DNA of 64,000 nt from Bacillota bacterium (lineage in GTDB: Bacteria; Bacillota; Clostridia; Christensenellales; SZUA-584). Each line of letters begins with the position of its first letter. Positions within the stretch are counted from its first letter, which is position 1. A program made the position numbers and the translations under genes. This document shows positions 16,970 to 25,616 of this stretch, one piece after another. The stretch is from contig JAEYLC010000008.1 in assembly GCA_023461435.1 (NCBI GenBank), positions 54,605 to 118,604 of the forward strand. The letters run 5' to 3'. Under the pieces are notes generated by a model that searched no databases, was not told the DNA's origin, and saw only the letters and a list, made by a program, of their open reading frames with translations.

Positions 16970-18481
16970 TTACAGCGCTCCGTCCCATGTGCTCACGGTC
17001 TTCTGTTTCTTTGCTTCCTCGTCGAACCAGCGCACCGTCACGGTCTTCGATTCGGTGTAGAAGCGCAGGCCGTCCTTTCCCAGCGCATGCAGATCACCGA
17101 AGAAGGAGTGCTTATGGCCGCAGAACGGAAACACGCCGGAGGGAACCGGTATGCCAACGTTCACCCCAACCATGCCGCCGTGCGTACGCTTCGTAAATTC
17201 ACGCGCATAGTATCCGCTCTGCGTGAATATGACCGAACCGTTGGCAAACTCGTTCTTATTCATAAGCTGAATGCCTTCTTCAAAGTTCTTAACGCGTTTA
17301 ACGCACAGCACCGGCCCGAATATTTCGTTCTGCCCGATGGTCATTTCCGGCGTGACGTGATCAAATATCGTGTGGCCGATAAAATAACCGTTCTCATACC
17401 CCGGCACAACAACATCACGTCCGTCCAGCACCAGCTGGGCGCCTTCCTCAATGCCTTTGTTTATCCAGTCAATAACCGATTGCTTGTGCTCCTCGGATAT
17501 CACCGGACCAAGCTCTGTGGTCTTATCGTAAGCGGGGCCGATCTTCTTCGTTTTAATCTGTCTGCATAATTCTGCAACCAGCTCATCGGCGATGCTTTCC
17601 TGAGCCACCACGACCGGCAAAGCCATGCAGCGTTCTCCGGCGCAGCCGAAGGATGAATTGATGATGCCCGCCACTGTGCGCTCTATCGGCGCATCCTCGA
17701 GCACCAGCGCATGGTTTTTCGCTTCCCCGAGGCACTGAACGCGTTTCCCGTTCGCGGCCGCGGTGCTGTAGATATGCCTGCTTATCGCCGTAGACCCGAC
17801 CAGCGTCACCCCGACAATATCAGGATGCGTCAGGAAAAGCTCCGCCTCCTTGCGGGAGCATGTCACTATATTGACGACGCCGTCCGGCAGGCCTGCTTCC
17901 ACCAGCAATTCGGCCAAGCGCATCGATGTCATCGGCGTCCGGCTTGACGCTTTTATGACAAGCGTATTCCCCGTTGCGATGCACATCGGCATCATCCAGC
18001 CCATTGGAATCATGGCGGGGAAATTAAAAGGCGCGATACCCGCAAAAACGCCGAGAGATTCTCTGTATAACGTGGAATCAAAGCCTTTTGTGACGTTCAT
18101 CATCGACTCGCCCATCATCAGGGAAGGAGCGCCGCACGCGACTTCAACCGGCTCCTTGACCTTCAATATATCACCTTTTGCTTCGTCCCAATTCTTTCCG
18201 TTCTCGCGGCACAGAATATGCGTCAATTCATCCATGTGCTCGATGATCAGATCACGGAAATTGTACAGCACCTGTACTCTGTTTGCGCAGGGTGTGTTTG
18301 ACCATGACGGAAACGCCGACTTGGCAGCCTCGATTGCCATTTCAACTTCGCTTACCGTACAGCATGGCGTTAAGGCGATAAGCTCCCCCGTGCTCGGGTC
18401 GTTGATGTCCATGTATTTTTCCGTCTTGGATTCAATCCATTTCCCACCTGCAAAAAATTTAAGCTTGTTTATCTGACTCAT
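16970..18481 (-). CDS. mmsA: CoA-acylating methylmalonate-semialdehyde dehydrogenase
   Basis: 503 residues from ATG 18481, which has AGGAGA 6 bases upstream; the frame extends further but without a start signal. It is an aldehyde dehydrogenase with catalytic cysteine in FGCAGERCMALP. It carries GEAKNHALVLEDA in place of the usual general-base glutamate motif; that KNH sequence marks the methylmalonate-semialdehyde dehydrogenase subgroup (MmsA/IolA), which converts malonate or methylmalonate semialdehyde to acetyl- or propionyl-CoA. It is the last gene of the catabolic cluster and probably feeds the end product into central metabolism as acyl-CoA. Confidence 0.9.
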   Translation of the reverse strand: MSQINKLKFFAGGKWIESKTEKYMDINDPSTGELIALTPCCTVSEVEMAIEAAKSAFPSWSNTPCANRVQVLYNFRDLIIEHMDELTHILCRENGKNWDEAKGDILKVKEPVEVACGAPSLMMGESMMNVTKGFDSTLYRESLGVFAGIAPFNFPAMIPMGWMMPMCIATGNTLVIKASSRTPMTSMRLAELLVEAGLPDGVVNIVTCSRKEAELFLTHPDIVGVTLVGSTAISRHIYSTAAANGKRVQCLGEAKNHALVLEDAPIERTVAGIINSSFGCAGERCMALPVVVAQESIADELVAELCRQIKTKKIGPAYDKTTELGPVISEEHKQSVIDWINKGIEEGAQLVLDGRDVVVPGYENGYFIGHTIFDHVTPEMTIGQNEIFGPVLCVKRVKNFEEGIQLMNKNEFANGSVIFTQSGYYAREFTKRTHGGMVGVNVGIPVPSGVFPFCGHKHSFFGDLHALGKDGLRFYTESKTVTVRWFDEEAKKQKTVSTWDGAL

Positions 18482-18697
18482 TTTCTTTCTCCTAATCTGT
18501 TTTTTCCCTATCGGCCTGGTTTCCACACTGCACCAAACTATAAGCACTGCCATTCTTGTCTGTCGCCTTGGGAAGTCAAACAGCCGGAGTCAGGAACTGC
18601 CGCTTGAAGGGCAGCCCTGACCCGCAAATATCATTCAGTTTTTTGTCTGCACACGTTATCCTTTGTTTTGCATTATCTGTTCTGAATCAAAGCTTTC

Positions 18698-19828
18698 TTA
18701 CCATTCTTCAATGGCTTTTCCATTTTTGTCATAGAATTTTCCATCTTCACCCAAAACGAGATCAGCCTTGGTGACCGGGGGGCCTTTCACTTCAATGACA
18801 TTTCCCTTAAGATTCGGGTCCTCAACGGGCAGTCCATCGCAAAGGCGCACTGCCTGTTCCATTGCGATCTGGCCTGTCGAATACGGAACTCTCGACACCG
18901 ACGATTCCTGTTTGCCGTCCCAGATGTTCTGCGGGGCATCGCCGACGAAGGTGGAACCGAAAAGCTTAATGTCTTTTCCGGGGACTTTTCCGACGCTCTC
19001 AATGGCCTGCATCGCACCCGATGCCATCTGATCGTTGAAGCATATGAAGGCCTCCACATCGGGATGTGCCGTCAGCAGGGCGCCCGCGACTTCAAAAGCC
19101 TTGTTGCGGTTCCAATCCGCTGCCTGATAGTCCAAACGCTCCATTGTATCCGGTGCCGCCGCGACGGCTTCTTCGAGGCCCTTCATCATGTCGATATGCG
19201 TCGAAGCGCCTTCGTATCCGCCCAGAATGATGTACTTGCATTTTCCGTCAAACGCTTTGACACAAGAATCAAACAGGTCTTTACCCATCTGGACGTTGTC
19301 CGTACCGACGAACACGTCGAATTTCGCACCGGCTGCGTCAAGCTCCGCCTGGTCGACCATCGTATCCAGATCGATGAATGCGATGCCCTTTTCGTTGCAC
19401 TGTTTCACAACATCGGCAAAGGAGTTCGAACTCGCAGGTGTAATAACGAGCGCATCGAGATCCTGCGTCAGAAGCGTGTCGCAAAGCGTGAGCATCTGCT
19501 CGATATCGGATTCGTTTGCCGTTGTCTGCGATTCGTAGACAACCTTCTCGTATCCGGCTTCTTCGTTTATCTCCGCGACCTTTGCTTTCATACCTTCGTC
19601 CATCAGTATGAACAGCGGATTAGAAAGCGACTTGGCAACATAGACAATCTTGTAGGGGTCCGGGTTCGATGCAGCCGGGCTTTCTGATGCATCATTGGAC
19701 GCCGAAGTTGACGGCTCGGCACTGGTCGTCGCGCTGGGGGATGACGTATCCTGTGCGGGAGCAGATGAGCATCCTGCAACCGACAGCGCCAGCAGAAGAC
19801 TTATAACTACGCAAACAATCTTCTTCAT
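18698..19828 (-). CDS. Sugar-type ABC transporter substrate-binding lipoprotein
   Basis: 376 residues. Lipoprotein signal with lipobox SVAGC (cysteine about 20), a Ser/Ala/Thr-rich linker (21-58) and a periplasmic-binding-protein domain of the ribose-binding (PBP type 1) class (IVYVAKSLSNPLFILMDEGM, ALVITPASSNSFADVVKQ, VFVGTDNVQMGKDL, AFICFNDQMASGAMQAI). It should deliver the substrate to the permease and ATPase at 28.2-30.7 kb. GGAGG ribosome binding site. A perfect palindrome (19855-19870) precedes it, possibly to raise its expression. Ligand unknown. Confidence 0.92.
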   Translation of the reverse strand: MKKIVCVVISLLLALSVAGCSSAPAQDTSSPSATTSAEPSTSASNDASESPAASNPDPYKIVYVAKSLSNPLFILMDEGMKAKVAEINEEAGYEKVVYESQTTANESDIEQMLTLCDTLLTQDLDALVITPASSNSFADVVKQCNEKGIAFIDLDTMVDQAELDAAGAKFDVFVGTDNVQMGKDLFDSCVKAFDGKCKYIILGGYEGASTHIDMMKGLEEAVAAAPDTMERLDYQAADWNRNKAFEVAGALLTAHPDVEAFICFNDQMASGAMQAIESVGKVPGKDIKLFGSTFVGDAPQNIWDGKQESSVSRVPYSTGQIAMEQAVRLCDGLPVEDPNLKGNVIEVKGPPVTKADLVLGEDGKFYDKNGKAIEEW

Positions 19829-19854
19829 CTTTCTATTTTCCTCCTATTTATTTC

Positions 19855-19870
19855 TTGTGGTGCACCACAA
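19855..19870. promoter_or_regulatory. Perfect 16-base palindrome before the binding-protein gene
   Basis: TTGTGGTGCACCACAA, fully self-complementary, in the 82-base gap between the VOC gene stop and the binding-protein start, 26 bases before its ATG. It could be an operator for a dimeric regulator or an mRNA hairpin that protects the binding-protein message. Confidence 0.5.
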
Positions 19871-19910
19871 ATCATTCTGTTGTTTTGTTTTCGTCGCCGC
19901 GAACACACAT

Positions 19911-20360
19911 TCAGGCAATATCGCCTTCGATAAACTCAAGATTCGTCCCGTCCGGATCCTTAAAGTATATCCACTTCCATCCGGCGAGCGGACCTTCATC
20001 GATCACACAGCACTGCGGGCCTCCGACAAATTCCACGCCAAGCTCCTGCATCTTTTTGATCTGGGCGTCGATATTGTCCACCTTGAATGCAATATGCGCA
20101 GTCCCTATGGTGTTAATGGGCAACATGCTGAATTCAGGGGAGACGGGGTGCTTGTACTGTATCAGCTCAATTGAATACCCGTTTCCGTATTCCATGACGG
20201 CAATCTGTATGATCGCGCCCGGCACTCCCAGCTTTTCGCCGCGAGATGCTCTTTCGGGTTCAACCTTTAGCAGACGCATCCCCAGTATGTCGCGGTAAAA
20301 TTCGATGCTTCTGTCAAGATCGGAAACGGTGATACCTGTATGGACTTGGCCTTTAATCAT
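19911..20360 (-). CDS. VOC-family (glyoxalase-like) metalloprotein
   Basis: 149 residues with the paired beta-alpha-beta-beta-beta units of the vicinal oxygen chelate superfamily. Candidate metal ligands are in the usual places: HTGITVSDLDRSIEFYRD (His7), the central GYSIELIQY glutamate, GTAHIAFKVDN (His) and TNLEFIEGD (Glu). Members include glyoxalase I, methylmalonyl-CoA epimerase and dioxygenases. In this cluster it may isomerise or cleave an intermediate. AGGAGGG ribosome binding site. Exact function unknown. Confidence 0.82.
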   Translation of the reverse strand: MIKGQVHTGITVSDLDRSIEFYRDILGMRLLKVEPERASRGEKLGVPGAIIQIAVMEYGNGYSIELIQYKHPVSPEFSMLPINTIGTAHIAFKVDNIDAQIKKMQELGVEFVGGPQCCVIDEGPLAGWKWIYFKDPDGTNLEFIEGDIA

Positions 20361-20385
20361 TCTGCCCTCCTTATATTGCTGAATT

Positions 20386-21339
20386 TTATTTTAGCATCGA
20401 CAGCTGTTGCTTTGCAGACTCAGCTATCTCCTGCACATTGATTCCATAACGGCCAAAGAGCACCTCATCGTCGCCGCTTTCCAAGAATACGTCCTGGAAG
20501 CCCAACCGTCTGACAGGACATCCTCCGTGCTCCGCAACGACCTCACAGATAGCGCTTCCAAGGCCGCCTATCACAGAGTGGTTCTCAACGGTCACGATTG
20601 ATTTCGCCGTTTTTGCCGCCTCGATGACCGCGTCTTTGTCAAGCGGCTTAATGCTCGGCATATGCAGCAGCGCCGCGTTGATACCCTGTGCCGAGAGAAG
20701 CTTAACCGCTTCCAAAGCTTTGGGCGTCATCATGCCTGTTGATATGATCGTGATATCGTTTCCCTCTTTGAGCCTCACCGCTTTTCCGAGCTGCACCCTA
20801 TGGCTGCCGTCGAACATCACGGGGACCTCGCAGCGCACCGTGCGCAGGTATACCGGCCCTTCCGTTTCCAGCGCGAGACGCGTGCAAAGCAGGGTTTCCA
20901 TCGGATCGGCCGGCTCCAAAATTACCATATCGGGCAGACAGCGCATGCACGCGACATCCTCAAAAGCCGAATGAGTCGCTCCCGCCCGGCCGGTAGGCAG
21001 TCCGCCGTATGAACCGTTGAGCTTGACGTTGGCTCTCGGATGGGCAATGCTGTTCCTGATCTGGTCGCCCGCCCGCTGGGTCAGGAAAACCGCAAAAGCC
21101 GATACAAAGGGTATATATCCCATCGTCGAAAGCCCCGCAGCAATGCCGACGGTATTTTGTTCGGCGATGCCCGTTTCAAAGAAACGGTCGGGATACGCTT
21201 GTCCAAACAGATGCGTCTGGGTCGAAGGCGCGACATCCGGGTCGAGCACAACGAGATCGGGGAACTCGGGCGCGAGTTCGACAAGCGCTTTCCCAAAGAC
21301 CTCTCTTTGTGTGTAACGTTCTCCAATCTGCATGTTCAT
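20386..21339 (-). CDS. Transketolase-like protein, C-terminal subunit
   Basis: 317 residues corresponding to the pyrimidine-binding and C-terminal domains of transketolase. Visible: the catalytic glutamate region FFETGIAEQNTVGIAAGL, SYGGLPTGRAGATHSAFEDV and a C-terminal domain with ITIISTGMMTPKALEA and VENHSVIGGLGSAI. With the N-terminal subunit it forms a split, thiamine-diphosphate-dependent transketolase that moves a two-carbon ketol unit. Its ATG overlaps the stop of the upstream subunit (ATGA), so the two are coupled. Here it lies in a dedicated catabolic cluster, so a special substrate is likely. Confidence 0.93.
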   Translation of the reverse strand: MNMQIGERYTQREVFGKALVELAPEFPDLVVLDPDVAPSTQTHLFGQAYPDRFFETGIAEQNTVGIAAGLSTMGYIPFVSAFAVFLTQRAGDQIRNSIAHPRANVKLNGSYGGLPTGRAGATHSAFEDVACMRCLPDMVILEPADPMETLLCTRLALETEGPVYLRTVRCEVPVMFDGSHRVQLGKAVRLKEGNDITIISTGMMTPKALEAVKLLSAQGINAALLHMPSIKPLDKDAVIEAAKTAKSIVTVENHSVIGGLGSAICEVVAEHGGCPVRRLGFQDVFLESGDDEVLFGRYGINVQEIAESAKQQLSMLK

Positions 21340-22163
21340 TTCTCAGCACCCCCAAGTTCAGATATCGCTTCAGCCAGCTGTTTTTCGTTCGGGGCCTTAC
21401 CGTGCCACTGATAGCTGTATTCCATAAAGCTGACACCCTTGCCCTTTACCGTGTTTGCGACCACGGCGACCGGCCCCTGTTTTGCTTTTTCCTTCGCTTC
21501 ACCGAATGTTTTGAGAAGCGCCGCCATATCGTGCCCGTCCACCTCAAGCACATCCCATTTAAAGCTTTTCAGCTTGTCGGCGAGAGGTGCGACGTCAACA
21601 TTGTCGCATGTTTTGCACGAAAGCTGAACCTTATTGTAGTCGAAAATCGCGATCAGGTTTTTTACGTTTTTGCTCCCCGCATACATCAGCGCTTCCCAGA
21701 CCTGGCCTTCCTGGCTCTCTCCGTCGCCGATCAACACATAGGTCGCAAAATCCTTGCCCCTCAAAGCGGCGCCCTCGGCGATGCCGACGCCGATCGACAG
21801 CCCTTGTCCCAAAGAACCCGTGCTGAAATCAATGCCGGGGCATTTATGCATATCGGGATGAGCCTGAAGGCGGGTATCCGTGCCGTCAAAGGTTAAGAGC
21901 TCTTTTTCATCGATATAGCCTCTGCCCGCAAGTACCGTGTATAATCCTAAGCTCGCATGGCCCTTTGAGAGTATAAAACGGTCGCGATCCGGCCATTGCG
22001 GGTTTTTGGGGTCAATTCGCATGACATCAAAGTACAGAGCCGTCAGTATATCCGTTTCCGACAGGCTGCCGCCGGTATGCCCCGCGCCCGCGTGATTCGC
22101 AGCTTTCAGTATATTCACACGAAAGCGCCTTGCCTTTTCCGTCAATATTTCACTCGTTAGCAT
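21336..22163 (-). CDS. Transketolase-like protein, N-terminal subunit
   Basis: 275 residues from ATG 22163, chosen because AGGAG lies 7 bases upstream; an ATG six codons earlier has none. It is the thiamine-diphosphate-binding half of transketolase: HAGAGHTGGSLSETDIL, DRFILSKGHASLGLYTVL, STGSLGQGLSIGVG and the GDG...N motif (VLIGDGESQEGQVWEA, IFDYNKVQLS). Split transketolases also occur in described pathways for apiose and sulfoquinovose breakdown, where they act on unusual ketose phosphates. The preceding alcohol dehydrogenase gene ends 15 bases inside the upstream region. Confidence 0.93.
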   Translation of the reverse strand: MLTSEILTEKARRFRVNILKAANHAGAGHTGGSLSETDILTALYFDVMRIDPKNPQWPDRDRFILSKGHASLGLYTVLAGRGYIDEKELLTFDGTDTRLQAHPDMHKCPGIDFSTGSLGQGLSIGVGIAEGAALRGKDFATYVLIGDGESQEGQVWEALMYAGSKNVKNLIAIFDYNKVQLSCKTCDNVDVAPLADKLKSFKWDVLEVDGHDMAALLKTFGEAKEKAKQGPVAVVANTVKGKGVSFMEYSYQWHGKAPNEKQLAEAISELGGAEK

Positions 22164-22177
22164 ACTGCTCTCCTTCT

Positions 22178-23236
22178 TCATTTTTGTGGTTTGAGAACAA
22201 CCTTTATGGAATTATCGAGCCTGCCGTTAAAAATCCGGAAGGCTTCCCTGTATTCTGACATAGGGAACCTGTGCGTAATGAGACGGCGTATCTTATCCTG
22301 ATGCTTCTGCGCGATCGAAATGGCCTTGTGAAGCGTATTCGGATTCGCGCGGTTGCCCGCAATCGTCACCTCGCTGAGCACCAGGCTTCTCAGAGGCACC
22401 GTCACGTCCTCTTTGGGCAGGCTGATCACGGATATGCATCCGCCCGCGCCCACGGCCTCGCATGCGTTTCGGAAACCCGTTGCGGTGCCCGTGCACTCGA
22501 TGACCCGTTTTGTCCCGAGGCCTCCCGTCAGTTTTTGAACGGCCTGCACGACGTCTTCCTTTTTGTAATCAACCGGGTAAACCGCTGTCAGTTCCTTTGC
22601 GGCCTCAAGCCTGCTGCCGCTGCCGCTTATCAGGATCCGGCCGGCGCCCATGCTTTGCGCGCACAGCACCGCCATCAAGCCCTGAGAGCCCGCTCCGTTG
22701 ATCAGCACGGTATCGCCAGGCTGGATGCCGCTGCGCATCACTGCGTGAAGCGCAATGCTCAGCGGATCCATGCAGCTGGCCGTATCATAATCCATCTCCC
22801 CCGGTATTCTGGCAACAGACTTAATCGATGTGCATATATATTGCGCATAGGCGCCCGCGGTGTAATGTCCGTACTGCCGGTGTCCGAGCCGGCTTTCCCC
22901 GAAATTGAGGCAGAGATTGTACCGGCCTTCCAAGCACATCGCGCACTGTCCGCAGCCGCAATGGCTGATTCCGCACACCCTGTCTCCAATTTTCCACCCG
23001 AAACCGGCTGACCTCTCGCCAAGCTCAACGACTGTGCCCGACCACTCATGACCCGGGACAAGCGGAAATTCCTTGGGCCAGAAGCCCGGATACTCTCCCG
23101 CTATGATGTGCGGGTCGGTCCCGCAGATCGAGACGGACTCAACCTTGCATACGACCTCGTTTTGTTCGGGGTTCGGCAGGGGTATGTCACAGAGTTCCAA
23201 ATCGTTCGGCGCATTCAGCCGGAGAACCTTCATCAT
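22178..23236 (-). CDS. Zinc-dependent alcohol (polyol-type) dehydrogenase
   Basis: 352 residues of the medium-chain dehydrogenase family. Catalytic zinc ligands in CGTDPHIIAGEYPGFWP and GHEWSG; structural zinc cysteines in CGCGQCAMCLEGRYNLC; nucleotide-binding GAGSQGLMAVLCAQ. It most resembles sorbitol/threonine dehydrogenases and would oxidise a secondary alcohol, for example a sugar or polyol, to a ketone with NAD(P). Start at 23236 (ATGATG) after GGGAGACAGGAA. Upstream of the transketolase pair in the same transcript. Confidence 0.92.
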   Translation of the reverse strand: MMKVLRLNAPNDLELCDIPLPNPEQNEVVCKVESVSICGTDPHIIAGEYPGFWPKEFPLVPGHEWSGTVVELGERSAGFGWKIGDRVCGISHCGCGQCAMCLEGRYNLCLNFGESRLGHRQYGHYTAGAYAQYICTSIKSVARIPGEMDYDTASCMDPLSIALHAVMRSGIQPGDTVLINGAGSQGLMAVLCAQSMGAGRILISGSGSRLEAAKELTAVYPVDYKKEDVVQAVQKLTGGLGTKRVIECTGTATGFRNACEAVGAGGCISVISLPKEDVTVPLRSLVLSEVTIAGNRANPNTLHKAISIAQKHQDKIRRLITHRFPMSEYREAFRIFNGRLDNSIKVVLKPQK

Positions 23237-23263
23237 TTCCTGTCTCCCTTTCGAGCAGGCTTT

Positions 23264-24298
23264 TTACCTGACCATGTCGTTCCAGTGCACCATGGGCAGG
23301 CCTGGTACAGGCGCCCGGAAGAACGGTATTTTCGTGCCCCTCAGAGAACCGATATAGACCGTTCCAAGATCAGGGCCTCCGAACGTCACGCTTGCCATCC
23401 ACGGGGCGATGCCTCTGCCTGTTTTGAAGAGTATCTCGTTCGTGACGCGCTTTTCATAGAACGCTTTATCCAGCTCTCCGACGAGCTCCTTGTCGCCTTC
23501 ATCCAGCAGAATCACAAGCTCACCGTCCGGGGTAATCACAAACAGCTTGTCCGAATAGACCATTGTGCCCCACAGGTTACCGTAGCTGTCGAAAGCGATG
23601 CCGTCCGGGTAAGCGCCGGCGCCCATATGCGTCGGGCCGTATATCTCTCTGTTATGCAGCTCTCCCTCGTCGTCAACCTTAAATCTCAATACGCGGCCGC
23701 CTGTGGTCTCCACAACGTAGAGATATTCCTCGTTTGCATCCATTCTCACTTCATTTGTAAAATGGAGGCCGTCCGCCACAACGTGCAGGCCGCGGTGATC
23801 ATACCGCGCAATGTATCCGTCATCCAGATCGGGGACAAGCGCGTCAAGCCAGCTCTTTTTTCGCGTCGTGACCGTGATCCAAACGCGGTCCTTGCTGTCC
23901 CGCAGCACGAAGTTGACTTTTCCGATCTCCTTGCCGTCAATGCTGTCCACCAGCACCCTCGTTTCGCCGGTGCGTTTCATGAGCTCCAGGCAGTCGGTGC
24001 CGAAATTGGATATCAGCAGATCCCCATTCTTAGCAAAAGCCAGACCGTTCGGAAGCGTTCCCTCAAAGAAGCGCATTACATCGCCGCCGCTCTGATTGAC
24101 TCCCGCCGCGTGCTTTTGCGTGATGACCTGCTGGGTGCCGTCCGTCTTTAAATGGACCACGCCGCCGCGCGAATCCGCAGCCCATAAGCTGCCGTCTTTC
24201 TCCGCAAGAATACACTCCGGCCGTTGCAGATCGACGCCTATGTAACCGAGCGACTCCTTATCGATTGAAAATCCGCGAATCGGATTGTCCGCTTTCAT
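23264..24298 (-). CDS. SMP-30/gluconolactonase-like beta-propeller protein
   Basis: 344 residues with the repeated propeller blades of the SMP-30/LRE family (RPECILAEKDGSLWAADSRG, GLAFAKNGDLLISNFG, FTNEVRMDANEEYLYVVETT, YPDGIAFDSYGNLWGTMVYS). Family members are metal-dependent lactonases that open sugar lactones. This fits oxidation of an aldose to a lactone by the neighbouring dehydrogenase followed by ring opening. GAGGGGG ribosome binding site; the start overlaps the cupin stop by 4 bases. Confidence 0.85.
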   Translation of the reverse strand: MKADNPIRGFSIDKESLGYIGVDLQRPECILAEKDGSLWAADSRGGVVHLKTDGTQQVITQKHAAGVNQSGGDVMRFFEGTLPNGLAFAKNGDLLISNFGTDCLELMKRTGETRVLVDSIDGKEIGKVNFVLRDSKDRVWITVTTRKKSWLDALVPDLDDGYIARYDHRGLHVVADGLHFTNEVRMDANEEYLYVVETTGGRVLRFKVDDEGELHNREIYGPTHMGAGAYPDGIAFDSYGNLWGTMVYSDKLFVITPDGELVILLDEGDKELVGELDKAFYEKRVTNEILFKTGRGIAPWMASVTFGGPDLGTVYIGSLRGTKIPFFRAPVPGLPMVHWNDMVR

Positions 24299-24690
24299 AG
24301 TTCTACCCCCTCGTCAAAATTCACTTCATTATGAAAAACATATTCGTCCAGACTCGTGCGCGGTGCAAAAAAACAAACAACCTTCATCTCTTCACTGCCG
24401 CTGTTTCGTACCATATGGATGCTGCCTTTTTCGAATAAAACGGCACTGCCTTCCCGTACGGAACAGATCTCGCCGTCGACGTAGACCTTCCCGGTTCCCT
24501 TGACAAAGTACAAAAGTTCCTCCCCATCGGGATGTGAATGCGCCGGTTGCACCGTTTCCCCCGGCATGACCCTCATGACGCAGCACGACATAAACTCGGG
24601 GTCGAGACCCACACCTTTGCCCGCAACCCATCTTAAAAAACGGCCGGGTACAGCTTTTTCTTCGATTTCCGTCTCATGTAAGAATTTCAA
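24295..24690 (-). CDS. Small cupin-domain protein
   Basis: 131 residues, one cupin barrel with both motifs: PAHSHPDGEELLYFVKGTGKVY (His, His, Glu metal ligands) and VLFEKGSIHMVRNSGS (His). Starts at TTG 24690 with GGAGG 5 bases upstream. Cupins of this size are sugar isomerases or epimerases, dioxygenases or small-molecule binders. Here it might be the missing isomerase of the pathway. It is first in its transcription unit, 52 bases after a GntR-type operator. Confidence 0.82.
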   Translation of the reverse strand: MKFLHETEIEEKAVPGRFLRWVAGKGVGLDPEFMSCCVMRVMPGETVQPAHSHPDGEELLYFVKGTGKVYVDGEICSVREGSAVLFEKGSIHMVRNSGSEEMKVVCFFAPRTSLDEYVFHNEVNFDEGVEL

Positions 24691-24741
24691 AATGGCCTCC
24701 AGATCATTGTTATCTCAATCGTAATATTTTCCATTTAATCG

Positions 24742-24753
24742 ATAATCGATTAT
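24742..24753. promoter_or_regulatory. Operator-like palindrome before the cupin gene
   Basis: Perfect palindrome ATAATCGATTAT, 52 bases upstream of the cupin start. Identical copies precede the GntR gene and the ABC transporter operon, so it is probably the binding site of the GntR regulator encoded next to it. Confidence 0.7.
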
Positions 24754-24813
24754 GTGTTGTTAAAAAATAACGGCTGGATCTCCAATCAGGCATGAAACGT
24801 CCGTTTCTCCCCG

Positions 24814-25497
24814 TTATTCTTTAAGAAAACTGGCCTTGACGAGATCCAAGCAAATCGTAAAATGATTCTCGATCTCTTTCTGAGCGCCCTGATAATCTCC
24901 ATTAGAGAGACAATCGCATATGGGCTTATGCAATTCAGTAAAAAATTCGATCGGCTTATGCGCTGTTTCAATCGTTAATGCGGTCCATTGAGCAACGCTC
25001 GCCATGCGCCACATCCTCTCGAGCAGCGGATTTTTGGCAGACTTTACGATGATCTCATGGAATTCCACATCGTATACTCCAAACAGATCCTTGTCATTCG
25101 CTTTTTGCGCATATTCCATCTGCTTGATTTTGTCGCCGAGCATTTTGAGCTCCGGCTCTCTGATATTGCCCACATGCGAAACAGCGAAAGACTCCAGAAG
25201 CGAACGAAGATGATAGGCTTGATAAAGTTCTTTTTGGGTTATTGACTTGACAAAACAACCAAGGTAAGGCTTTATTTCCACAAGCCCCATTGTTTCCAGT
25301 TCTCTTAACGCCTCGCGAACCGGTGTCTGAGAAATCCCCAGCTGTTTGGCTATCTTTGTTTCGACGATACGTTCACCGCTTTTGAGCTCATTGTTAATTA
25401 TCATGTTCTGAATATACTTGCTGACCTGATAACTGATTTTTCTTTTTTCGATGATATCGCCGAACTCCTGGGTTCTCTCGGTAACTTCTTTACTCAT
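24814..25497 (-). CDS. GntR-family transcriptional regulator with FCD domain
   Basis: 227 residues. N-terminal winged helix-turn-helix (ERIVETKIAKQLGISQTPVR, then EALRELETMGLVEI; residues about 42-75) and a C-terminal all-helical FCD ligand domain (residues about 85-215; candidate metal-binding D/H residues in VEFHEIIVKSAKNPLLERM and ENHFTICLDLV). FadR-type GntR proteins repress catabolic genes and release DNA when a pathway metabolite binds. GAGG before the ATG. Its own promoter carries the ATAATCGATTAT palindrome, implying autoregulation and control of the flanking catabolic operons. Confidence 0.93.
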   Translation of the reverse strand: MSKEVTERTQEFGDIIEKRKISYQVSKYIQNMIINNELKSGERIVETKIAKQLGISQTPVREALRELETMGLVEIKPYLGCFVKSITQKELYQAYHLRSLLESFAVSHVGNIREPELKMLGDKIKQMEYAQKANDKDLFGVYDVEFHEIIVKSAKNPLLERMWRMASVAQWTALTIETAHKPIEFFTELHKPICDCLSNGDYQGAQKEIENHFTICLDLVKASFLKE

Positions 25498-25514
25498 TTG
25501 TATAACCTCTATAC

Positions 25515-25526
25515 ATAATCGATTAT
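25515..25526. promoter_or_regulatory. Operator-like palindrome before the GntR gene
   Basis: Second perfect copy of ATAATCGATTAT, just after the expected transcription start of the promoter at 25539-25567. Further TGATTATA half-site-like sequences follow on its upstream side. Confidence 0.72.
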
Positions 25527-25538
25527 TGATTATACTTG

Positions 25539-25567
25539 ATTATAGTTTTGGTCAATCATATTGTCAA
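25539..25567 (-). promoter_or_regulatory. Promoter of the GntR regulator gene
   Basis: On the minus strand: TTGACA (25567-25562), 17 bases, TATAAT (25544-25539). Near-perfect sigma-A consensus. Confidence 0.8.
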
Positions 25568-25616
25568 TACATTTCAATATATAAAATATATATGTCAATA
25601 ACCCAATCATATCAAG

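Noticed and set aside
22271..24151. Two long plus-strand frames (246 and 367 codons)
   Set aside because: Antisense to the dehydrogenase and SMP-30 genes, whose motifs are intact; no ribosome binding sites.
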